From Shewanella aestuarii (GTDB taxonomy: Bacteria; Pseudomonadota; Gammaproteobacteria; Enterobacterales; Shewanellaceae): a stretch of DNA of 64,000 nt. Positions 57,860-64,000 of the stretch are shown here, piece after piece. Both the position numbers and the translations under genes were made by a program. Location of the stretch: the NCBI RefSeq assembly GCF_011765625.1, contig NZ_CP050313.1, positions 3,654,501 through 3,718,500 of the forward strand. The letters run 5' to 3'. The notes beneath the pieces were generated by a model. That model was not told the DNA's origin, searched no databases, and saw only the letters and a list, made by a program, of their open reading frames with translations. Position 1 is the first letter of the stretch. Every line of letters starts with the position of its first letter.

Positions 57860-59326
57860 TTAAGCTGGCACAGCTTTACGCTTTTGATGGGCGATAATCA
57901 GCGCGATTAGCACTACAACACCGACAGCAGCACCAATCGGCTTGCTAAGCTCAATCGGCATACCTAAACCAATCCCAGCAGTCATAATGTACGACACGGT
58001 AACGCTTGTACCAATAATGGCTGGAATACTCACAATCCAATGGAAAGTACCGCGATCAAATAGATACTTTGTAGCTAACCACAACACACTTGTTGAAAGC
58101 AGCATATTAGAGAAAGCAAAGTAGCGCCAAATTAATGAGAAATCGATTTTAGTCATAAAGTAAGCTATCACCAAAATGGGTACCGCAAGCAATAAACGGT
58201 TACGCATACTTTGTGGAATATTAAACGCATCAATAATTGTCAGACGCAGCGATCTAAAGGCTGTGTCACCCGATGTTATAGGGAAAATCGCCACGGCAAT
58301 AATCGCCATAATACCGCCCATTACGCCTAAATAACTGGTTGCAACTTGGTTAACCACTAAACCAGGGCCGCCTTGATCAAGTATTTGCTTAAGTTCAACA
58401 TAGCCACCAGGGAAAGCAGCAATACCCGCCGTAGCCCATACACAAGCCACAATACCTTCAGACATCATTGCGCCATAATAAACTGGGCGAACATATTTTT
58501 CGTTGGTTAAGCAGCGTGCCATTATCGGTGCTTGTGTTGAGTGAAAACCACTAATAGCACCACAAGTAATAGTGACAAATAATAATGGCCAAACTGGCAA
58601 TCCATTTGGATTTGGCTCTAATAAGTCATTGTTGTAATGGCTATGATCAAAATAAGCCAAAAAGTCTTCCGCTATGGGTAAATGAGGCGCATTCATTAAT
58701 AATGCCACGGCTAAAGAGAGTGTCATCACAATCATTAACAAGCCAAATACTGGGTATAATTTGGTAATGATTTTGTCAATTGGCAGCAAGGTGGCTAAAA
58801 AGTAGTAACCTAGAATGACCAACACCCAAAAGGTGTTACCACTTAAAAAAGTACCTTCAAAATAGGAGAGGTTACTGAGTAATCCAGCAGGACTCATAAT
58901 AAACACTACGCCAACAAAAAACAGCAGCATAGCGGTGAACACTAACATCACGCCTTTAAAAAACACGTTAAAATAATGGCCTGCGATTTCAGGTAAACTT
59001 TTACCGTCTTCTTTAATACTCAGCACACCAGAAAAATAATCGTGTACTGCACCACCAAGAATATTACCAATAACAATCCAAACCAGTGCAACAGGACCAT
59101 ATAGCGCCCCTAAAATTGGTCCAAAAATTGGACCTACACCAGCCACATTTAAAAATTGAATTAAATACGCTTTTACAGGATGAACTTCAACATAATCCAC
59201 ACCATCATTAAAGCGTGTTTGCGGGGTTTTGGCCGTTGGATCGATCCCAGCTTGACGTTCTACAAAAGGGCTATAGAACTTATAGGCGAGGACGAGCAAG
59301 GCGATACAGATAAAGAAAATCAGCAT
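57860..59326 (-). CDS. CstA-family carbon starvation/peptide transporter, short form
   Basis: Inner-membrane transporter of 488 residues with about 13 hydrophobic segments. The CstA signature appears as RFNDGVDYVEVHPVKAYLIQFLNVAGVGPIFGPILGALYGP and GFHSTQAPIMARCLTNE. E. coli CstA and BtsT (about 700-716 residues) take up peptides or pyruvate; this is the short subfamily, so the substrate is uncertain. GGATAT precedes the ATG. Control by CRP is common in the family, but I see no strong CRP site. Confidence 0.88.
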   Translation of the reverse strand: MLIFFICIALLVLAYKFYSPFVERQAGIDPTAKTPQTRFNDGVDYVEVHPVKAYLIQFLNVAGVGPIFGPILGALYGPVALVWIVIGNILGGAVHDYFSGVLSIKEDGKSLPEIAGHYFNVFFKGVMLVFTAMLLFFVGVVFIMSPAGLLSNLSYFEGTFLSGNTFWVLVILGYYFLATLLPIDKIITKLYPVFGLLMIVMTLSLAVALLMNAPHLPIAEDFLAYFDHSHYNNDLLEPNPNGLPVWPLLFVTITCGAISGFHSTQAPIMARCLTNEKYVRPVYYGAMMSEGIVACVWATAGIAAFPGGYVELKQILDQGGPGLVVNQVATSYLGVMGGIMAIIAVAIFPITSGDTAFRSLRLTIIDAFNIPQSMRNRLLLAVPILVIAYFMTKIDFSLIWRYFAFSNMLLSTSVLWLATKYLFDRGTFHWIVSIPAIIGTSVTVSYIMTAGIGLGMPIELSKPIGAAVGVVVLIALIIAHQKRKAVPA

Positions 59327-59727
59327 GTCGGATATCCAGTCTCATTATAATGAAATGATGTGGCTTAATCTAAGGGAAACAAAAAGCTCAAGCCCATCAA
59401 AGGGTAGACTGGAGTGTCATCGACTTACCTTCAGAGGTCAAGCAAACATGCATTAGACTAAAGTCTAGTTAGCGTTATCTGAATCACATTAATCAATATC
59501 TTAACTTGATCAATGTCACGGCCGTTTCACTTCATTCAGTACTTGGTGTTTAGCATAAAAGGTTAATGCCATCTTCCTGTCGATTTTTATTATTGTCATT
59601 AAAGTGAAATGTTGATCAGCAATGGCATTTTACTAAGGATTATCTACACTAAATAATGCCTGCCATCCTAAGGAAACACTCATAATAAGAAGGATTGTTA
59701 TAAAATTTTAGTAAAATAGGGCTATAA
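59327..59727. other. Divergent intergenic region cstA / GGDEF gene
   Basis: About 400 bp with no gene. Short dyads such as TTGATCAATG around 59508 are present but too weak to call FNR/EtrA or CRP sites. Confidence 0.4.
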
Positions 59728-61344
59728 ATGAACCAACTAAGCTACAAACAGCTGATTGCCCTTCCTGTCATCATTGTCATTTTACTTATTATTTACTCCA
59801 GTTATTTGATGAGCAGGCAGTTAGAAGAATACGCCAGATTTTCTCATCAAGAAGATCAACTACTCACACTTAACCATGCTGTTCACTATCTTGAAAATCA
59901 TGGCACCACCGCTAACATCATCCAACAAATCAACACAATTAGCCAAATAACGGGTAAACGCCTGACGTTAATTAATCTTCAAGGTGAAGTGCTAGCAGAT
60001 AGCGCCTTAAAACAAGAAGAGGCTGAAGCCTTAGAAAACCATGGCCAACGACCGGAAGTACTCAGTGTGATACAAAACCTAAACAGCATTGGTATTTCCT
60101 GGCGTTATAGCAACACTTTAAAAACGAATCTGTTATATACAACCAAAAGCCTACAAATTAACAATTCCACGTTATTACTTCGTGTGGCGATGCCGCAAAC
60201 CGAGGTTTACCAAAACCTTTCTATTTATCGTACGCTTTTTTATATTTCGGGCACCATTGCATTACTGATAGTGACAGGCACAGGCTTGTTAATCGCCAAA
60301 TACATCAACCGACGTATTGAAGAGGAGCATCAAGTTCTGGAACGTAAAGTCCAAGAAAGAACCCAAGAAATATCCGCACTTAATGATATCAGTGCGTTAT
60401 TTAGTGCATGTACAGATTACGAAGAGCTTTACCTGATACTGACATCATCATGTCAGCAGTTATTTCCCAAAGCAAGTGGCGCATTAGCCATATACCACTC
60501 CTCTAAAGCACTGTTTACCAATGTAACGTCATGGAATTTAAATAACAGCACAACACATCATACATTCTCCCACGACTCTTGCTGGGCCTTAAAAGTAGGT
60601 AGGCCCTACTATAAGAAAATCAATGCTATCGGCTGCGCCCATAATACCGACCATCAGTTAGCAGCAAACCAACTTTGTATTCCTTTAACCGCTAGGGGAG
60701 AGACTCTCGGTTTGTTACAGCTTTATAGCGATGAACATAACTATTTAGAATTAAATCGCACAACCCTATCCACCTTAGGAGAAAACCTAAGCCTTGCATT
60801 AGCTGGCTTAATTTTACTCGACGAACTCAGAACTCAAGCATTACACGATCCTTTAACGGGACTATTCAATCGTCGACACTTAGATGAGGCTCTAAAATCA
60901 GAGGTAAGCCCCGCCAAGCGTAACAACACTCAACTAGCCACCATGATGATTGATGCCGATCACTTCAAACGCTACAACGATATTCATGGACATGATGCAG
61001 GAGATTATGTGCTGCAAGCATTATCAAAAAGTATCCTTGAAATCCTCCGCAGTGAAGATATTGCTTGCCGCTATGGTGGCGAAGAATTTGTTATTTTACT
61101 GCCTCAAACATCACAACAAGACAGCATAGAGATCGCAAAACGGCTGCGCCGAGTGACAAGGAATACATCATTACAATTCAAAGGTAAAACATTACCTAAC
61201 CTTTCACTGTCCATCGGCATCACTATATTTCCAACAGATTCAGCAACCGAAAATAATATACTAAAACAAGCAGATGCAGCCATGTACCACGCTAAACAAC
61301 ATGGACGAGATCAGATAGTTTGCTATGGTGATATCCAAACTTAA
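59728..61344 (+). CDS. Membrane diguanylate cyclase with GAF domain
   Basis: A 538-residue protein. One membrane helix (~9-28), a periplasmic sensory part (~30-167) and a second helix (~169-190) are followed by a coiled coil (HQVLERKVQERTQEISAL). A GAF domain (~215-360) and a GGDEF domain (from ~372, LHDPLTGLFNRRHL) complete it. The active site reads GGEEF at 450-454 and the RxxD inhibitory site is intact (RSED). It should make c-di-GMP in response to a periplasmic and possibly a cytosolic signal. The start has only a GGG as ribosome site. Confidence 0.9.
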   Translation: MNQLSYKQLIALPVIIVILLIIYSSYLMSRQLEEYARFSHQEDQLLTLNHAVHYLENHGTTANIIQQINTISQITGKRLTLINLQGEVLADSALKQEEAEALENHGQRPEVLSVIQNLNSIGISWRYSNTLKTNLLYTTKSLQINNSTLLLRVAMPQTEVYQNLSIYRTLFYISGTIALLIVTGTGLLIAKYINRRIEEEHQVLERKVQERTQEISALNDISALFSACTDYEELYLILTSSCQQLFPKASGALAIYHSSKALFTNVTSWNLNNSTTHHTFSHDSCWALKVGRPYYKKINAIGCAHNTDHQLAANQLCIPLTARGETLGLLQLYSDEHNYLELNRTTLSTLGENLSLALAGLILLDELRTQALHDPLTGLFNRRHLDEALKSEVSPAKRNNTQLATMMIDADHFKRYNDIHGHDAGDYVLQALSKSILEILRSEDIACRYGGEEFVILLPQTSQQDSIEIAKRLRRVTRNTSLQFKGKTLPNLSLSIGITIFPTDSATENNILKQADAAMYHAKQHGRDQIVCYGDIQT

Positions 61345-61361
61345 ACATCAGCTGTAGTTCG

Positions 61362-61460
61362 GGTTTAATCACAATAAATAAGTGGAGAAATAGCATAGAA
61401 AAATGCCGTTATCAGGTTTTGCACAAACTAGAATACTCAGTTATTTATTACGATTGGTAT
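61362..61460. mobile_element. MITE-like element, internally deleted copy
   Basis: A 99-bp relative of the 162-bp element at 40177: AATCACAATAAATAAGTGG on the left and TTATTTATTACGATTGGTAT on the right, with about 63 bp missing in the middle. The left end is degenerate (the ACC of the repeat is changed). Its right end forms the 3' end of the integrase remnant. Confidence 0.75.
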
Positions 61461-61678
61461 CTTACATTTAATTTATTAACCAGCGTAATAGCTATTGTTG
61501 AGGATTTCGTTTGTAGGCTTTGCCTTATGATAGGCGGAGGATGAGTGTTCTCTCGAATAATTTTGGGTATGCGAACCCTCAAGTAATAGACCCCGTTGCG
61601 CTGGAAGGTATAGGGGATTTTAGGTGTACCATTTTGTAGCACAGTTTGTAGCACAGGCAGAAACATAAAAGGCCTCAC
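61448..61678 (-). pseudogene. Phage-type integrase N-terminal remnant
   Basis: A 76-residue frame whose middle (YTFQRNGVYYLRVRIPKIIRE...RQSLQTKSSTIAITLVNKL) resembles the N-terminal segment of tyrosine recombinases with a DUF6538-type start. The catalytic domain is absent: the frame runs into the MITE, which supplies YQS-stop. A perfect 12-bp tandem repeat (TTTGTAGCACAG twice, 61633-61656) lies within its 5' part. The start overlaps the rnpB terminator, consistent with an element once integrated beside rnpB. Confidence 0.7.
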
Positions 61679-61694
61679 ATTACTGTGAGGCCTT
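61665..61694 (-). terminator. Terminator of rnpB
   Basis: AAGGCCTCACA/TGTGAGGCCTT arms with a TTAC-type loop and T tail on the minus strand, about 10 bp past the mature 3' end. Confidence 0.85.
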
Positions 61695-61702
61695 CTACAT
61701 AG

Positions 61703-62048
<346 letters not shown>

Positions 62049-62100
62049 GCGCGGATTATAGCGCAAGGTTCGTCTCAAGCCAATGTATATTGGCTGTTAA

Positions 62101-62946
62101 CTAGAGGTCTAACTCTAATCCTAGCTTATATAAGGCATTTTTCTTTAGCCCATGTATCTGCGCCGCAATCGCCGCAGCTTTTTTAAGCGGCAATTCTGCC
62201 GCCAACAAAGTTAACGTTTCAATCGCGACTTTAGGCACAGCGTCCTCATCTTGCTGTTGAATAAAACCATGGCACATCAGCACAATTTCGCCTTTTTGCT
62301 GATTATCATCCGCCATCACCATCGCCAATACTTCTGCAGCAGTGCCCGACAAAAAAGTTTCAAATGTTTTAGTCACTTCGCGTGCCATCACAATTTGTCG
62401 GTCTTCACCTAGGGCCTTCACGATAGATTCAAGACTTTGTACTATTCGATGTGGCGACTCATAAAAAATCAATGTTCGAGGGTCTTGCTGCAAGGCAGAT
62501 AATTTATCTAAGCGGCCTTTTTCTTTGGCGGGCAAAAAACCTTCAAAACTGAATCGGTCTGAAGGTAAGCCAGATGCACTCAACGCAGTGATGGCTGCAC
62601 AAGCTCCTGGTAAGGGCACCACTTTATAACCCGCTTCACGCACGTGCTTCACTAAGTGATAGCCAGGGTCTGAAATTAATGGCGTACCTGCATCAGAAAT
62701 TAATGCGACTGATTGCCCTGTAGCTAGTTGCTCAACAATCCACTGGGCGCGGTCACGCTCATTGTGATCATGAATCGCGGTTTTGCGAGTCGATATTCCA
62801 AAATGACTTAATAATTTTCCGCTGTGACGGGTATCTTCACAGGCAATCAAACTCACTTGATTTAACACCTCAATTGCACGGCTAGTGATATCTGCATAAT
62901 TGCCGATGGGTGTGGGAACAATATAAAGTGCTGCGGTTTGATCCAT
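62101..62946 (-). CDS. rsmI: 16S rRNA 2'-O-ribose C1402 methyltransferase
   Basis: SAM-dependent tetrapyrrole-methylase-fold enzyme of 281 residues from the ATG at [16 protein letters not shown] (GAGG upstream). Typical motifs are [28 protein letters not shown] and [14 protein letters not shown]. It modifies C1402 of 16S rRNA. It is divergent from lpoA, as in E. coli. An earlier Met 13 codons upstream is not supported. Confidence 0.95.
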   Translation of the reverse strand: MDQTAALYIVPTPIGNYADITSRAIEVLNQVSLIACEDTRHSGKLLSHFGISTRKTAIHDHNERDRAQWIVEQLATGQSVALISDAGTPLISDPGYHLVKHVREAGYKVVPLPGACAAITALSASGLPSDRFSFEGFLPAKEKGRLDKLSALQQDPRTLIFYESPHRIVQSLESIVKALGEDRQIVMAREVTKTFETFLSGTAAEVLAMVMADDNQQKGEIVLMCHGFIQQQDEDAVPKVAIETLTLLAAELPLKKAAAIAAQIHGLKKNALYKLGLELDL

Positions 62947-63035
62947 AACTACCTCAATAAACTCCGTCAGCAAGACTTTCGCCAAGCCAAAGAGCAGGTT
63001 AAACTAAAGCCAGTATCTTACCAGAGTGAAGCCCT

Positions 63036-64000
63036 GTGTTAAAAAGACTGATTTCAATTAAATTTATATCTGCCGCCACTGTTGCCTTATTAGTAGCTGG
63101 CTGTACGGTTACCAAAGAACAGCAAACGCTGATTAACTCATCACTAGTATCGGTTGAGCAACCTGCTAGCGTATATTTATCTGAGGCAACCAAAAGCACC
63201 TTAGATGAAAAACGTGATCGCTATTTATTGTTAGCCGCGCATGCTTATATTAATGACGGTAACTATAGCGCAGCTGCCAATATTCTTACATCAATGCAAA
63301 AGTTGATGGTAAAAGAGCCAACCATTTTAGCTGAGCACGTTTATTTAACCGCACGTATCACTGAAAAAACCGTGACGCCTGAGGCCGCACTAGCAAAGCT
63401 ACAATATCCAGCTCATTGGCAGTTACCTCGTTGGCAAATGGCAACATACCACCAATTTAAAGCACGGCTTTACCGAGAAACTAAGCAACCGATTGATCAA
63501 GTTAGGCAGCTGAGCATGTTAAGTAATTACCTGCCGAAAACCGAAATGACTCAAGTCAATGACGTCATCTGGCAGGTGTTACAACCTTTGCATGAAGAAA
63601 CGATTAAAACCTTTATGCAAGAAGCCTCTAACCCCACGTTTTCTGGTTGGTTACAATTAACTTATATCGCTAAGCATTATGCGGTAGAACCGACGCAGTT
63701 GGTGAAATACTTAGGAGAATGGCAACGTAATAACCCTGAACATCCTGGGGCACTCAAACTGCCATCCGATTTAGAACAAGCACTGAATGCAAAACCATTT
63801 AAGCCACAAAACATTGCCATTTTATTGCCTTTATCAGGCCCTAGAGCCTCGGTAGCCGAGCCGATTAGAATGGGCATCATGGCCAGTTATATGAATGAGT
63901 TTGATAGCAAGGTCACCTTGCATTTTATTGATACTCAAGCGGGTATCGAACTCGCTTACCAACAAGCTCTGGATAAAGGAGCCGACTTTGTTATTGGCCC
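63036..64000 (+). CDS. lpoA: Penicillin-binding protein activator LpoA, 3'-truncated by window edge
   Basis: Outer-membrane lipoprotein that activates PBP1A in peptidoglycan synthesis. The frame begins at GTG and runs open off the window (321 codons). A signal peptide ends in the lipobox LLVAGC with the lipidated Cys at residue 23. A helical TPR-like N-domain covers ~45-245, and the start of the periplasmic-binding-protein-like C-domain reads NIAILLPLSGPRASVAEPIRMGI near 260. The ribosome site is weak, and no ATG is available in a suitable place. Confidence 0.9.
   Translation, partial: MLKRLISIKFISAATVALLVAGCTVTKEQQTLINSSLVSVEQPASVYLSEATKSTLDEKRDRYLLLAAHAYINDGNYSAAANILTSMQKLMVKEPTILAEHVYLTARITEKTVTPEAALAKLQYPAHWQLPRWQMATYHQFKARLYRETKQPIDQVRQLSMLSNYLPKTEMTQVNDVIWQVLQPLHEETIKTFMQEASNPTFSGWLQLTYIAKHYAVEPTQLVKYLGEWQRNNPEHPGALKLPSDLEQALNAKPFKPQNIAILLPLSGPRASVAEPIRMGIMASYMNEFDSKVTLHFIDTQAGIELAYQQALDKGADFVIG

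Noticed and set aside
59490..59540. FNR/CRP-like site in the cstA promoter region
   Set aside because: Only half-sites such as TTGATCAATG are visible; symmetry is too weak to report.

Overview
The window looks like a chromosomal segment of a Shewanella-type marine gammaproteobacterium (Alteromonadales). This rests on moderate-to-low GC, the long form of PurC, RimO, UbiK, ZapB, SelO, LpoA and a type A RNase P RNA, together with gene neighbourhoods known from E. coli 85-87 min: rep, ilvL-G-M-D-A, ilvC/ilvY, comM (yifB), yihG-like acyltransferases, srkA-dsbA and an argX-hisR-proM-like tRNA operon. No complete prophage, insertion sequence or CRISPR array is visible.

Layout. 1-8.7 kb: the 3' part of purC, a Fur-boxed TonB-dependent siderophore receptor with a PepSY membrane partner, rimO, a SatP/YaaH acetate transporter, and a minus-strand tRNA operon (Arg-His-Pro-Pro) carrying three ~99-bp repeats derived from the 5' half of tRNA-Pro. 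8.9-16 kb: a GAF-GAF-GGDEF-degenerate EAL protein, rep, ubiK, a periplasmic binding protein and a class V aminotransferase. 16-24.7 kb: the branched-chain amino acid block ilvL-ilvG-ilvM-ilvD-ilvA with a readable leader peptide and attenuator, then ilvC and divergent ilvY. 25-35.5 kb: comM, two tandem PlsC-type acyltransferases, a 1499-residue propeller-PAS-GGDEF-EAL sensor, ilvE beside a Rid protein, and zapB. 35.5-41 kb: a candidate small RNA gene, dsbA, srkA, a DUF3630-type gene, selO, a lipoprotein, a 162-bp MITE-like element and an anchored protein with about 20 Glu-Pro repeats. 41-49 kb: ygbA-like, a 7-TM protein, a SYLF protein, a secreted protein, ygiQ, a MAPEG protein and ridA-dadA. 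49-57.7 kb: a Crp/Fnr-like regulator, a second TonB-dependent receptor divergent from an MFS transporter, a frameshifted thrE and an Omp85-like protein. 57.8-64 kb: a short CstA, a membrane GGDEF protein, a deleted MITE copy fused to an integrase remnant, rnpB, rsmI and the 5' part of lpoA.

How the parts work together. IlvA makes 2-oxobutanoate through enamine/imine intermediates; IlvGM, IlvC and IlvD carry the pathway forward and the separate IlvE completes it, with a Rid protein next to ilvE. A second Rid gene precedes dadA, another imine producer. Three c-di-GMP proteins add separate sensory inputs.

The observations most worth checking are the candidate ~67-nt sRNA upstream of the dsbA terminator, the tRNA-Pro-derived repeats, the compact ilv attenuator, the MITE ends that supply the same Tyr-Gln-Ser stop to two unrelated genes, and the G-run frameshift in thrE.
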